In this document: positions 25,789-35,249 of the stretch, in pieces
Numbering within the stretch: the stretch's first letter is position 1
Layout: every line of letters begins with the position of its first letter
Assembly (NCBI RefSeq): GCF_025965855.1
Contig: NZ_JAOPWB010000188.1
Coordinates: 1 to 64,000, forward strand
DNA length: 64,000 nucleotides
Direction of reading: 5' to 3'
Source: Mycobacterium sp.
GTDB taxonomy: Bacteria; Actinomycetota; Actinomycetes; Mycobacteriales; Mycobacteriaceae
Made by a program: the position numbers and the translations under genes
The notes under the pieces: model-generated
Database searches by the model: none
Told to the model about the DNA's origin: nothing
What the model saw: only the letters and a program-made list of their open reading frames with translations

Positions 25789-28035
25789 TCAGCGTGCGGC
25801 CGGGCTGGGTACCATCAGGCCGTCGCGCGCGCCGAGGTTGGTCGCCCCGGTGATGATCGCCCGTTCGATTTGGCGCAGCGCGTGCACCGCGGTGAGGAAC
25901 CGCCGGGCATCGGCGCCGAGTTCGCCGTCCCGATGCCGGGCCGCAGTCTCGGCGGCGTCGAGATCGTCGGTCGCGGAGTTGACCGACACGCCCTCGGCGC
26001 CATCGATGATGGCGCGCAATGCGTCGATGTTGCTTCGGGTCTGCGCCGCTGCCGCCATGAAAGCCGTTGCCAGCCCTTCTGATCCGAGCGTGTCCTGGTA
26101 CTGCTCGGCGCTGCGCGCCAGCCTTCGCCCGTAACGATCGCACGCGGCGAATATCCGCAGGGCGCGCCGGATGCTTCGCCGGCCGGCGAGCCCGGCCACC
26201 CCCGCCAACAGCGGCTTGGCGCTGACCCGGAACTGCTGCAGCGCCCGGTCGAGTTGGCGTGCCTGCTCGGTCGGGCTCGCGGTCTCGTTCTCGCCGAACA
26301 TGGTCGCCGCGGAGATCTCGATCAGCGCGGACAAGGCCGTCAAGAAGGCGTGGCTGTCCTTCCGGATGGTGGTCCGGGTATGGGTGGGCAGCACCAGGAT
26401 GGCCGCGGCCACACCGATGACGGCACCGATCGCGGTTTCTTCGATCCGCAGCATCAGCACGCCGAAGGAGAATTGGCCCAGCAAGCCATACAGCAGCGCC
26501 AGCATCGTGGTGATCCAGAAGGTCATCAGGCTGTAGGTGACGTTCATGAAATAGAAGGCGCAGAACAGGCACACGAAGATCGCGACCAGCGAGGCCGTCT
26601 TGTCCCCGGCGAACAGCGTGGCCACCAGGACGCCGCAGGGCACGCCCAGCATGGTGCCGAGCAGCCGCTGCCAACCCTTGGTCAGCGTTTCGCCCCAGGA
26701 ATTCGTGCCGGCGAAGATCACGAACGCCGCGATCACCGCCCAGTACCAGCGGGCCGGCGACACCAACTCACCGGTGACGATGGCCAACGACGCGGCGACG
26801 GATACCTGGATGGCTTGCCGGGTGGTCGGCCGCAGGCCCTGGTCGGTGGCGCCGCCCGGGTCGGCACCGCCGGCCGCCTGCGGCGGCACGCTCTCGGCGT
26901 CCTGCAGGGCGGCGGCTCTCCCGGCCGCGGCGCCCTCGACAATGGCCCGGACCTCGGCGGTCGCCGTGGCGGCGTTGATGATCGCCAGGGCCAGCCGGCG
27001 TACGGCGGCCCCGCTCGGGTCGTCGGCCTTCGTGGTCCCTGTGGCCGCCGCCAGCTGGTCGATGATCTCCTGAGCCTGGCTCGCGGCCCGACCGAGGCCG
27101 CCGGCCTGCGGTGTGCGGATTGCCCGGGCGAGCTGCGTGAGGGCCCCGACCAGCTCGGCGCGGGTGGGGGCGGGTATGTCGGCGGAGAGCGCGGCCGCCC
27201 GCCGACCCGCGGTGGCGACCCATTCGATGGCCAGCTCGGCGTCGAACAGCCACGGAGCCAGTTGTTCGCTGGTAACACCCGGCCAGAGCGCGGCGGGGTC
27301 GGCCTTGTCTTCGATCTGGCTTTGCACCATCAGGGCGGTTTCGTTGAGCCGGATGGTGCGGGCGCGCATGCGCCGGCGGCGCCGTTCGTCGAACCGGCCG
27401 GTGCGCACCGCTTCGGCGGTGGTGTCGACGACGATCGCCATCCGGGCCCGCAACGCCCGAACGGTGGCGCGCAGCACGCGTTCGGGTCGGTCGGGCAAGA
27501 CGTATGCGCTCATGATGAAGGTGCACAACGTTCCGACCAGGACCGCCCCGATCAACCAGGGCAACTCCGAAACGCGGGCTCGCAGATAGAGGGTGAAGAA
27601 ATAGGACATGAACGCGACCATGCCCAACGCCCTGCCGCGGGCCCCGAAGCGGCGGATGTACACCGCGGCGAAGACGATGGCGACGAAAACGGCGTCGCTG
27701 GCGACGGGGTGCGGCGCGAGCAGCGCGGCGGCGGTGATGGATAGCGCGGCGGACAGGGGCAGCAACGCCATCGTGATCCGCTGTCGACGGGGGTCGGGCT
27801 CGTTCACGGATCGCGCCGCGACCATGGTGATGACGACGCCGAGCAGGGCGACCGTCAGAGGCTGCCCGGCCGTCCTGGTCACCAGGAACATGATCAGCAG
27901 GGAACAGCCGAGCGCTGCCGTGGTCCGCGTCGCCATCCGGAGCCGCAGCAGGCCGGGATCCGACCCGATCCACCAGGTTCGGGCTCTTTCGTAGAAAACG
28001 GTTATAGAGGCCCCCTCTCGCCTGCTGGACAGCAC
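25789..28035 (-). CDS. FUSC-family integral membrane protein
   Basis: This protein of about 748 aa has two membrane blocks, each of roughly six helices (residues about 35-170 and 425-540), separated by a helical cytosolic domain and followed by a C-terminal helical domain. This is the layout of FUSC/aromatic-acid-exporter-type proteins, which are thought to export aromatic or drug-like compounds. The only in-frame start that leaves the first helix intact is GTG at 28035, which directly abuts the ATG of the divergent galT. A start at 27936 would remove the N-terminal 33 residues. Cargo unknown. Confidence 0.8.
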   Translation of the reverse strand: MLSSRREGASITVFYERARTWWIGSDPGLLRLRMATRTTAALGCSLLIMFLVTRTAGQPLTVALLGVVITMVAARSVNEPDPRRQRITMALLPLSAALSITAAALLAPHPVASDAVFVAIVFAAVYIRRFGARGRALGMVAFMSYFFTLYLRARVSELPWLIGAVLVGTLCTFIMSAYVLPDRPERVLRATVRALRARMAIVVDTTAEAVRTGRFDERRRRRMRARTIRLNETALMVQSQIEDKADPAALWPGVTSEQLAPWLFDAELAIEWVATAGRRAAALSADIPAPTRAELVGALTQLARAIRTPQAGGLGRAASQAQEIIDQLAAATGTTKADDPSGAAVRRLALAIINAATATAEVRAIVEGAAAGRAAALQDAESVPPQAAGGADPGGATDQGLRPTTRQAIQVSVAASLAIVTGELVSPARWYWAVIAAFVIFAGTNSWGETLTKGWQRLLGTMLGVPCGVLVATLFAGDKTASLVAIFVCLFCAFYFMNVTYSLMTFWITTMLALLYGLLGQFSFGVLMLRIEETAIGAVIGVAAAILVLPTHTRTTIRKDSHAFLTALSALIEISAATMFGENETASPTEQARQLDRALQQFRVSAKPLLAGVAGLAGRRSIRRALRIFAACDRYGRRLARSAEQYQDTLGSEGLATAFMAAAAQTRSNIDALRAIIDGAEGVSVNSATDDLDAAETAARHRDGELGADARRFLTAVHALRQIERAIITGATNLGARDGLMVPSPAAR

Positions 28036-29142
28036 ATGGCCAAGCTAGTCTTCGACATCGTGACAGCGCCGACGCGGGCGAAGCTGGCCGATGGCCGCGA
28101 CCTGCTGTTCTTCGCGCTGCCGGGTCACCGTCCCGCGCCGGTCGAAGACCGCAGGCCGCTGCCACAGCGCGACCCGGACCAGTCGCAGTTGCGGTTCGAC
28201 CGGTCGACGGGGCAGTGGGTGATCGTCGCGGCACAGCGCCAAGATCGCACCTACAAGCCACCCGCCGACCAGTGCCCGCTGTGTCCGGGCCCGACCGGGC
28301 TGACCAGCGAGGTGCCCGCCCCCGACTACGACGTCGTGGTTTTCGAGAACCGGTTCCCGAGCCTGTCGGGTGTGGGCGAGCCGGCCACCGTGCCCGCCGG
28401 CGCCGGTTTCGCGTCCGCGCCGGGGCGCGGCCGCTGCGAGGTGATCTGCTTTTCCAGCGACCACGCCGGGTCCTTCGCGGAGTTGGAACCCGCGCATGCC
28501 CGGGTGGTCGTCGAGGCGTGGCGGCACCGCACCGCCGACCTGATGGCCGCACCGGGCATCGAGCAGGTGTTCTGTTTCGAAAACCGCGGCGAGGAGATCG
28601 GGGTGACGCTGACCCACCCGCACGGTCAAATCTATGGCTACCCCTTCCTGACGCCGCGAACCGCCGCCATGCTGGGGCAGGCGCGCGAACATCGAATGCG
28701 TCACGGTGGCAACCTGTTTGCCGACCTGCTGACCCACGAGGTCGCCGACGGCTCTCGCATCGTCGCGCGCACCGGGCTGTTCACGGCGTTCGTGCCTTTC
28801 GCGGCGCGCTGGCCGGTCGAGGTGCACATCTACCCGAACAGGTTAGTGCGCAACCTCGTCGAGCTCGGTGACGATGAACTGGATGCGTTCGCGCGGATCT
28901 ACCTCGACGTGCTGCGGCGGTTCGACCGGATGTATTCGGCTGCGTTGCCCTACATTTCGGCGCTGCATCAGTTCGCCCCCACCGACGCCCAGGCGGACGG
29001 CTATTTCCACGTCGAGCTGATGTCGATCCGGCGCAGCGCGACCAAGCTCAAGTACCTGGCGGCCTCCGAATCTGCGATGGACGCGTTCATCAGCGACGTC
29101 ACGCCCGAGGGCGTGGCCGCGCGGCTGCGGGACCTGGGATGA
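28036..29142 (+). CDS. galT: Galactose-1-phosphate uridylyltransferase
   Basis: This 368-aa Leloir enzyme exchanges UMP between UDP-glucose and galactose-1-phosphate. The HIT-type active site [12 protein letters not shown] contains the HPH triad with the nucleophilic His. CPLCPG near residue 80 supplies zinc ligands. GVPGFxx-type spacing and a C-terminal domain ending with [11 protein letters not shown] match the family. ATG 28036 is used; GTG 28060 is possible and would leave room for promoters between galT and the divergent FUSC gene. galK overlaps its stop by 4 nt. Confidence 0.93.
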   Translation: MAKLVFDIVTAPTRAKLADGRDLLFFALPGHRPAPVEDRRPLPQRDPDQSQLRFDRSTGQWVIVAAQRQDRTYKPPADQCPLCPGPTGLTSEVPAPDYDVVVFENRFPSLSGVGEPATVPAGAGFASAPGRGRCEVICFSSDHAGSFAELEPAHARVVVEAWRHRTADLMAAPGIEQVFCFENRGEEIGVTLTHPHGQIYGYPFLTPRTAAMLGQAREHRMRHGGNLFADLLTHEVADGSRIVARTGLFTAFVPFAARWPVEVHIYPNRLVRNLVELGDDELDAFARIYLDVLRRFDRMYSAALPYISALHQFAPTDAQADGYFHVELMSIRRSATKLKYLAASESAMDAFISDVTPEGVAARLRDLG

Positions 29143-30230
29143 CGGTCTCCTACGCCGCTCCCGGGCGGGTCAACCTGATCGGTGAGCACACCGACTACAA
29201 CCTCGGCTTCGCGCTGCCGATCGCGCTTCCGCAGCGCACCGTGGCGACCTTCACCCCCGACCGCACCGATGCGATCACCGTGCACAGCCAGCGCGCGCAA
29301 GGCGCGGTGCGGTTTCCGCTGGACACCGTTCCCGGCCAGGTGACCGGCTGGGCGGCCTATGTGGCCGGGGTGGTGTGGGCGCTGCGTCAAGCCGGCCACC
29401 CGGTGCCCGGCGGCGCGATGTCGATCAGCAGCGACGTGGAGATGGGATCGGGCCTGTCGTCGTCGGCGGCGCTGGAGTGCGCGGCGCTGGGCGCGATCGC
29501 GACGGCCGCCGGCGCGCATATCGACCGCATCGAGCAGGCGCGGCTCGCCCAGCGCGCCGAAAACGACTATGTCGGCGCGCCAACGGGTTTGCTCGACCAG
29601 CTGGCCTCGCTGTACGGGGAGCCGTCGACGGCGCTGCTGATCGACTTCCGCGACCTCACCGTCGCGCCGGTGGGCTTCGACCCGCACGCCCACGGTGTCG
29701 TGCTGCTGCTGATCGACTCCCGGGCGCGCCATCACCACGCCGGCGGCCGGTACGCGGCCCGCCGCGCGTCGTGTGAGCGGGCGGCCGCCGATTTACGGGC
29801 GTCATCGTTGCGTGACATCTGGGATCGCGGGCGCGCGGAGTTGGACGCCGTCAGCAACCCGATCGACGCCCGCCGTGCACGCCATGTCCTCACCGAGAAC
29901 GGCAGGGTACTGGATTTCGTTGCGGCATTGGGTGATTCGGACTTTGTCGAAGCCGGACGCATCTTGACCTCCTCGCACGTTTCCATGCGCGACGACTTCG
30001 ACATCACCACCGAACATATCGATCTGATCGCCGATGCCGCGGTGCGCGCGGGAGCTTTCGGGGCTCGGATGACCGGCGGCGGATTCGGCGGCTGTGTGAT
30101 CGCGTTGGTGCCGGACAGCCGGGCGGACGCCGTCGCGGGGACGCTGCGACGGACGGTGCCCGATGCGGGTCACCCGCGGCCGGTGATCACCCGAACCCGC
30201 GCGGCCGCGGGCGCGGGGACCCCTGGCTGA
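29139..30230 (+). CDS. galK: Galactokinase
   Basis: This 363-aa GHMP kinase phosphorylates galactose with ATP. Motif 1 ([15 protein letters not shown]) binds galactose near the N-terminus, motif 2 ([11 protein letters not shown]) binds the ATP phosphates, and motif 3 ([15 protein letters not shown]) lies near the C-terminus. Its ATG overlaps the galT stop (ATGA), so the two are translationally coupled. Together they take galactose to UDP-galactose/glucose-1-phosphate; no galE is adjacent. Confidence 0.95.
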   Translation: MTVSYAAPGRVNLIGEHTDYNLGFALPIALPQRTVATFTPDRTDAITVHSQRAQGAVRFPLDTVPGQVTGWAAYVAGVVWALRQAGHPVPGGAMSISSDVEMGSGLSSSAALECAALGAIATAAGAHIDRIEQARLAQRAENDYVGAPTGLLDQLASLYGEPSTALLIDFRDLTVAPVGFDPHAHGVVLLLIDSRARHHHAGGRYAARRASCERAAADLRASSLRDIWDRGRAELDAVSNPIDARRARHVLTENGRVLDFVAALGDSDFVEAGRILTSSHVSMRDDFDITTEHIDLIADAAVRAGAFGARMTGGGFGGCVIALVPDSRADAVAGTLRRTVPDAGHPRPVITRTRAAAGAGTPG

Positions 30231-30284
30231 ACTCCCTACACTGGTTTAGACCCCACAAGGACCCAGATCCTTCGAGGAGGACGC

Positions 30285-30353
30285 GTGACGCAGCCTCTTG
30301 CATCGGCCGACCACGACGGTAACCCGCAGGATTGGAAATCATCCCGGCAATGA
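30285..30353 (+). CDS. 22-codon leader-like ORF coupled to the Mut7-C gene
   Basis: GTG at 30285 has a near-perfect Shine-Dalgarno (GAGGAGG, 30274-30280) four nt before it, the strongest ribosome-binding site near here. The ORF runs 22 codons (VTQPLASADHDG...) and ends in TGA at 30351-30353, overlapping the ATG of the Mut7-C gene (ATGA). The larger gene has no ribosome-binding site of its own, so its translation probably depends on this short ORF. It may be a regulatory leader peptide, or the last piece of a degraded gene. The coding status rests on the start signal and spacing only. Confidence 0.5.
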   Translation: MTQPLASADHDGNPQDWKSSRQ

Positions 30354-31141
30354 CCAGCTCGGTGGGGACATCATTTCTCCCGGACCGTCCCGCAGGGACC
30401 GGCTATGTCGAAGTTCGGGCGTACGCCGAGCTGAACGACTTCCTGCCACCCGCGTCGCGGGGCGTGACGGTGCGCCGCCCGTTCCGCAGCCATCAAACGG
30501 TCAAGGACGTGCTGGAGGCGATGGGCATCCCGCACACCGAGGTCGACCTGATCCTTGTGAACGGGTCCTCGCAGGGTTTCGACCACCGCCCGGGCGTCGG
30601 CGACCGGATCGCGGCCTACCCGATGTTCGAGGCGCTGGACGTGGGGTCGACGGCCAGGCTGCGGCCGGCGCCCCTGCGCGATCCGCGGCTCGTCGTCGAC
30701 GTCAACCTCGGCCGGCTCGCGCGGCTGCTTCGTGTGCTCGGCTTCGACGTGTGGTGGTCCAGTCAGGCCGACGACGCGACCCTGGCCGATATCAGCCTGA
30801 GCGAGCAGCGGATCCTGCTGACCCGCGACCGCGGCCTGTTGAAGCGCCGCGCTATCACCCATGGCCTGTTCGTCCACTCCCAGCATCCCGAGGAACAGAC
30901 GCTCGAGGTGATCAGGCGACTGGACCTCGCGCAACGGCTGGCGCCGCTCACCCGATGCGTGCGATGCAACGGCACGTTGGCCACGGTCGGAAAAGCCGAG
31001 GTGATCGACCAGCTCGAGCAGTTGACCCGGCAGTTCTACGAGGAGTTCAGCCGCTGCACGCAATGCGGGCGGATCTACTGGGCCGGCTCACATCACGCCC
31101 GGCTGGTCGCACTCGTCGACAGACTCCGCAAGCAACTCTGA
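30350..31141 (+). CDS. Mut7-C RNase domain protein with ubiquitin-like N-terminus
   Basis: This 263-aa protein has an N-terminal Mut7-C ubiquitin-like domain (YVEVRAYAELNDFLPP to YPMFEALDV, about 20-95). A Mut7-C/DUF82 PIN-like nuclease domain follows, with conserved Asp residues in VDVNLGRLARLLRVLGFD and LLTRDRGLLKR. It closes with a zinc ribbon (RCVRCNG and RCTQCGRIYW). Such proteins are predicted RNases and are widespread in bacteria but little studied. The ATG overlaps the stop of the short ORF at 30285. It follows galK by 119 bp and converges with the F420-type oxidoreductase. Confidence 0.85.
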   Translation: MTSSVGTSFLPDRPAGTGYVEVRAYAELNDFLPPASRGVTVRRPFRSHQTVKDVLEAMGIPHTEVDLILVNGSSQGFDHRPGVGDRIAAYPMFEALDVGSTARLRPAPLRDPRLVVDVNLGRLARLLRVLGFDVWWSSQADDATLADISLSEQRILLTRDRGLLKRRAITHGLFVHSQHPEEQTLEVIRRLDLAQRLAPLTRCVRCNGTLATVGKAEVIDQLEQLTRQFYEEFSRCTQCGRIYWAGSHHARLVALVDRLRKQL

Positions 31142-31175
31142 GCGGCTGCGCCGCAACCGGTTTTCGCGCAGCTCC

Positions 31176-31661
31176 CTAGGCGGCCGGAGTGAACTTGACG
31201 GCCCCCAGGTGCAACCGGTCGACGGCTTCGGCGAACTCTTCGCGGGTCGGTATTCGCTGATCGCGGAACTTCAGTCCGATCATCCGCTGCGCGCGCGGGA
31301 CGCCGTAGGACTCGGCGCAGCGGTGGAACAGGTCGGACACGATGGTGCGGTCGCGGATGAGCTCGCCGCGCATGGCCGTCGTCTTACCGTCGTAGAGGAC
31401 CTGGGCGGCCGCGCCGTTGCGGAAGTTCTGCTTCCACGGGGCGCCGGTCAGCGCGTACAGATCACCGTCGATCACGTGGGCGCTCACGGGGATTGAGTAC
31501 GGCCGCCCCGTCTTTCGCCCGGTGAAGCTCAACACCATCAGCTGCTTGCGTGCGGCTCCGGCGAGCGGGGTGCGCAGCAGGAAACCCAGCACGGGGTTGA
31601 CGAGGCGCAGTACCGCCGACGGTGGGTGCGCGACGTCTATTGGATGCGACTGTTCTGCCAT
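31176..31661 (-). CDS. Deazaflavin (F420)-dependent nitroreductase-family protein
   Basis: This 161-aa protein has the split-barrel fold typical of the F420-dependent Ddn-like group: LMVLSFTGRKTGRPYSIPVSAHVIDGDLYALTG, where the GRKTGxxY segment contacts the F420 tail, then APWKQNFRNGAAAQVLYDG. Such enzymes reduce quinones or other substrates with F420H2 in mycobacteria. ATG 31661 is preferred over GTG 31670. Members are numerous, and the native substrate cannot be told from sequence. Confidence 0.82.
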   Translation of the reverse strand: MAEQSHPIDVAHPPSAVLRLVNPVLGFLLRTPLAGAARKQLMVLSFTGRKTGRPYSIPVSAHVIDGDLYALTGAPWKQNFRNGAAAQVLYDGKTTAMRGELIRDRTIVSDLFHRCAESYGVPRAQRMIGLKFRDQRIPTREEFAEAVDRLHLGAVKFTPAA

Positions 31662-31771
31662 GCCAACCACCGTAAGGCCAATCTGGCGCCGTGGCGTAGC
31701 TATTTCCCGCGGCGGATCGCGCCGCGGAGCGTGTTCGTCCCCGCGACGCGATCGGCCTCCTCACTCGGTGA

Positions 31772-32446
31772 TCAGGGCGTAATGGTCGTCTGGTCGTCGA
31801 TGATGTTGGCGGCGTCCATCAACGGCCCCTCATCGCTCTGCAGCGAGTCGGCGTTGAGCTGCAGCACGAACACCGCGCCCTGGCTGGGAATCACCACCGT
31901 CTTCTGCGCGACGGACCGCGTACTGCCATCCCTCTGGTATGTGCCCTTTATCTGCCAGGCCTGAAAACCCCCGAGCGTCGAGGCCCCGCCGCTGCCGGTG
32001 CCCTGGTAGCCGGGGAGGCCGAGCAGCTCGTTAGGGGCGTACTGGATGATCTTCGCCGGGTCGACGTCACCGGTCAGCTTCGAGTAAAGCGCCGAGATGG
32101 TGGGTGGATCGGAAGGGTTCGCCGGCTGCGCCAACACGATGCCGCCATAGGACGTCCCGGCATTCTGGTTGATCTGCCAACCCGCGGGCACCGGCAGATC
32201 GACGTTGGGGCCGGGATCGCCGTGATGGACCGGGGTCTCGGTGATGTGGCTGTCACGGACGTAGTCGGCGATCGTCGGGCCGCCCTGCGCGCCCGGTGTC
32301 GCGGAGGTTGCCGACGTTTTCGACGTCGTGGTTGAGGTCGACGTGGATGTCGATGTCGACGGCGCCGACTTGTTGCTAGAGCCGCACGCCACCAGCGCCA
32401 GACTCAGCGCCACGGTAACGGTTGCTGCGGTCAAGTGTTTAATCAA
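31772..32446 (-). CDS. LpqN/LpqT-family lipoprotein
   Basis: This 224-aa lipoprotein has a signal peptide ending at the lipobox LVACGSS and a Ser/Thr-rich linker (STSTSTSTTTSKTSATS). The LpqN-type domain has TIADYVRDSHITETPVHHGDPG, then VPAGWQINQN and a C-terminal strand TVVIPSQGAVFVLQLN. It is anchored outside the plasma membrane. The start is TTG at 32446 with GGGAG 8 nt upstream. It is divergent from the GH92 mannosidase across 152 bp, so both may serve the cell envelope, but no functional link is shown. Confidence 0.82.
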   Translation of the reverse strand: MIKHLTAATVTVALSLALVACGSSNKSAPSTSTSTSTSTTTSKTSATSATPGAQGGPTIADYVRDSHITETPVHHGDPGPNVDLPVPAGWQINQNAGTSYGGIVLAQPANPSDPPTISALYSKLTGDVDPAKIIQYAPNELLGLPGYQGTGSGGASTLGGFQAWQIKGTYQRDGSTRSVAQKTVVIPSQGAVFVLQLNADSLQSDEGPLMDAANIIDDQTTITP

Positions 32447-32571
32447 TCAAATCTCCCGAACATTGGGCCGGTACCGGCGCCAGCCACGCGGAATGACACT
32501 AGCCGAAGTCGGTGCCAAACGTTGCTAGTGGATTTCTCCGAACTTCTGGCATCGTCGAAACACCCCACGAA

Positions 32572-32598
32572 GAGGAGGTTATGCAGTAAGAGACAGCT
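32572..32598 (+). promoter_or_regulatory. Strong Shine-Dalgarno plus two-codon ORF before the GH92 gene
   Basis: GAGGAGG (32572-32578) stands at ideal distance from ATG-CAG-TAA (32581-32589), a Met-Gln-stop minimal ORF. The GH92 ATG follows 9 nt after this stop and lacks its own strong site. Ribosomes would translate two codons and then reinitiate, so output may depend on reinitiation. Confidence 0.5.
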
Positions 32599-35238
32599 AT
32601 GCGGTCACGTGCCCGCCGTAGGGCCCTCATCGCGCTGGTCGCGGCGGACGCCGTCTTCCTCGCGTTCATCGCGGCGGCCCCGCCGATTGCCTACGACGGT
32701 GAGCCGCAGTTCGTCTCCGATCCCGTCGACCACGTCGACACGCTCATCGGCACCGGGACGGGCGGTGAGACGGTGGGGGAGATCAACAACTTTCCCGGCG
32801 CCTCCGCGCCGTTCGGAATGGTGCAGTACTCGCCGGACACCGTCGGCAACTACGCCGGCTACAACTACGACAACCCGCGCTCCACCGGCTTCAGCATGAC
32901 CCACGCCTCCGTAGGCTGCGCCGCGTTCGGCGACATCTCGATGCTGCCGACCACCACCGGAATCGGCGCGCAGCCGTGGAACGCCTGGGAAAGGATCGCC
33001 CACGACGACACCGAGCAAGGCGTGCCCGGCTTTTACGCGGTGCGGTTCCCCGGCACCGGCGTGAGCGCGGAACTCACCGCCACCACCCGCACCGGCGTCG
33101 GCCGGTTCCATTACCCGCACAACGGCCGGCCCGCCGTGTTCCACGTGCGCTCCGGCGCGTCGCTGGCGGGCAATTCCCGCGCCACCATCCAGATCGGCGA
33201 GGACAACACCACCATCACCGGATGGGCGACAAGTGGCGGGTTTTGCGGCAAGAGGAACACCTACACGGTGTATTTCGCCATGAAGTTCAGCCAGCCGTTC
33301 ACCTCCTACGGCTCCTGGGACGGCTACTCCGTCTACGCCGGCGCCCGCAGCGCGGCGTCGCCCTACAGCGGGGGCTACGTGGAGTTCCCGGCCGGCTCGG
33401 TGCTCGAGGTGCGGACCGCGATCTCCTACGTCGGTATCGACGGCGCGCGCGCGAACCTCGCGGCCGAGGGCGGGGCGAGCTTCGACGACGTGCGCGCCGC
33501 CGCGGTAGCCGACTGGAACGCCACCCTGTCGTCTATCGCGGTGGCCGGCAGGAACGTTGGCAATCTGGACACCTTCTACACCTCGCTGTACCGGTCGGTG
33601 CTGCACCCCAACACCTTCAACGACGCCGACGGGCGCTACATCGGCTTCGATGGCGCCATTCACGCGGTGGAAAAGGGACGCACCCAGTACACCAACTTCT
33701 CCGACTGGGACACCTACCGGGGCGTGGCCGCCCTGCAGGGACTGCTCTTCCCGAAGCAAGCCAGCGACATGGCCCAATCGCTCGTCAACGACGCCGAGCA
33801 GAGCGGATCGTTTCCCCGTTGGGCGCTCGCGAATTCAGCCACCGGCGAGATGACCGGGGACAACGTGGTGCCGTTCATCGCCAATCTCTACGCCTTCGGC
33901 GCCCAGGACTTTGACGTCCACACGGCCCTGCGCTACATGGTGAACGCGGCGACGAAGGGCGGTGCCGGGCGGGTTGGCTACGTGGAGCGGCCGGGCATCG
34001 CCACCTACCTGGGGCTGGGCTATGCGCCGCATACCTTTGAGTTCGGCAACGACGGCTGGATCGCCGATGCCTCCATCACCCTGGAATGGTCGGTCGACGA
34101 TTTCGCGATATCCCGATTCGCCGAATCGCTGGGAGACACGGCGACCGCCGCCGAATTTCAGGCCCGGGCGCAGTACTGGCAGAACCTGTTCAATCCCACC
34201 ACCCGCTACATCTCGCCCCGCAGCGCGATGGGATTCTTCCGCGAAGGACCCGGATTCGTCGATTCCCCTTCGACTTTCGGCCAGGACGGGTTCGACGAGG
34301 GCAACGCCGAGCAGTACGTCTGGTGGGTGCCGCATAACGTCGCCGGCCTGGTGACCGCCCTCGGCGGCCGCGACGCGGTCGCTGCCCGGCTCGACCGGTT
34401 CACCGAGAAGCTCAACGTGGGTCCCAACGAGCCTTACCTCTGGGCCGGCAACGAACCGGGCTTCGGGGTGCCCTGGCTGTACAACTACGTCGGTCAGCCC
34501 TGGAAGACTCAGCTCACGGTCGACCGGGTCCGCGGGCTGTTCGGTCCGACGCCCGACGGTGCGCCGGGCAACGACGACCTCGGTGCGCTGTCCAGCTGGT
34601 ACGTGTGGGCCGCCCTCGGCCTCTACCCGAGCACCCCGGGAACGCCCATCCTCACCGTTGCCACGCCGCTGTTCGATCGTGCCGTAATCGCCCTTCCACA
34701 AGGCAAATTCATCCGGATTTCCGCCGCGGGCGCATCGGGACCGCACCGCATGCGCTACATCAGCGGCCTAAGCGTCGACGGCGAGGCCACCGACCGCACC
34801 TTTGTCCCGGAGCGGGTCATCCGCGGCGGCGGCGATCTGACGTTTTCGCTCGCCGCCTACCCGAACAAGGTCTGGGGCACCGCCGAGTCCTCCGCACCGC
34901 CGTCGTTCGGCGCGGAAAGCTCGGCGGTGACCGTTAACGTCTCGCGGCCCATCGTCGCGATCGCGCCGGGGCACACCGGCACCGTGAGGGTCGACCTGCA
35001 ACGGATGGTCGACGGCGCAGACGCCTACCGCATCACCGGCACGTCTTCCGACGCCGGGATCACGGTGGCGCCCGCGTCCGGACAGTTCGGCGCCGACGGA
35101 TCGGCCGCCGTGGACGTCGGGATCACGGTGGCGCAGTCGGTGCCCGAGGAGTACTACGTGGTGTTCCTTAGCACCACGGTTGGCGAAACTGTCAGGGGGT
35201 CAGTCGTTTTCGTCGTCGCCCAGAGCGGGCCCGACTGA
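32599..35238 (+). CDS. GH92 alpha-mannosidase-like exported enzyme
   Basis: This 879-aa protein has an N-terminal hydrophobic segment ([17 protein letters not shown]) that may be a signal or membrane anchor. The glycoside hydrolase family 92 signature follows: [23 protein letters not shown] (43-65), [15 protein letters not shown] near 371, [31 protein letters not shown] and [21 protein letters not shown] near the end of the catalytic domain. GH92 enzymes are Ca-dependent exo-alpha-mannosidases. A beta-sandwich of about 110 residues closes the protein. Placement outside the cell suggests trimming of mannose from lipoarabinomannan, mannosylated proteins or host glycans. It is unlike the GH38 mannosidase known from M. 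tuberculosis. Confidence 0.88.
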   Translation: MRSRARRRALIALVAADAVFLAFIAAAPPIAYDGEPQFVSDPVDHVDTLIGTGTGGETVGEINNFPGASAPFGMVQYSPDTVGNYAGYNYDNPRSTGFSMTHASVGCAAFGDISMLPTTTGIGAQPWNAWERIAHDDTEQGVPGFYAVRFPGTGVSAELTATTRTGVGRFHYPHNGRPAVFHVRSGASLAGNSRATIQIGEDNTTITGWATSGGFCGKRNTYTVYFAMKFSQPFTSYGSWDGYSVYAGARSAASPYSGGYVEFPAGSVLEVRTAISYVGIDGARANLAAEGGASFDDVRAAAVADWNATLSSIAVAGRNVGNLDTFYTSLYRSVLHPNTFNDADGRYIGFDGAIHAVEKGRTQYTNFSDWDTYRGVAALQGLLFPKQASDMAQSLVNDAEQSGSFPRWALANSATGEMTGDNVVPFIANLYAFGAQDFDVHTALRYMVNAATKGGAGRVGYVERPGIATYLGLGYAPHTFEFGNDGWIADASITLEWSVDDFAISRFAESLGDTATAAEFQARAQYWQNLFNPTTRYISPRSAMGFFREGPGFVDSPSTFGQDGFDEGNAEQYVWWVPHNVAGLVTALGGRDAVAARLDRFTEKLNVGPNEPYLWAGNEPGFGVPWLYNYVGQPWKTQLTVDRVRGLFGPTPDGAPGNDDLGALSSWYVWAALGLYPSTPGTPILTVATPLFDRAVIALPQGKFIRISAAGASGPHRMRYISGLSVDGEATDRTFVPERVIRGGGDLTFSLAAYPNKVWGTAESSAPPSFGAESSAVTVNVSRPIVAIAPGHTGTVRVDLQRMVDGADAYRITGTSSDAGITVAPASGQFGADGSAAVDVGITVAQSVPEEYYVVFLSTTVGETVRGSVVFVVAQSGPD

Positions 35239-35249
35239 CCCTGACCCCC

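Noticed and set aside
26254-27744. 496-codon frame antisense to the FUSC gene
   Set aside because: It has Gly/Arg/Gln/Asp-rich composition and no domain; it is a GC-rich shadow of a clear membrane protein.
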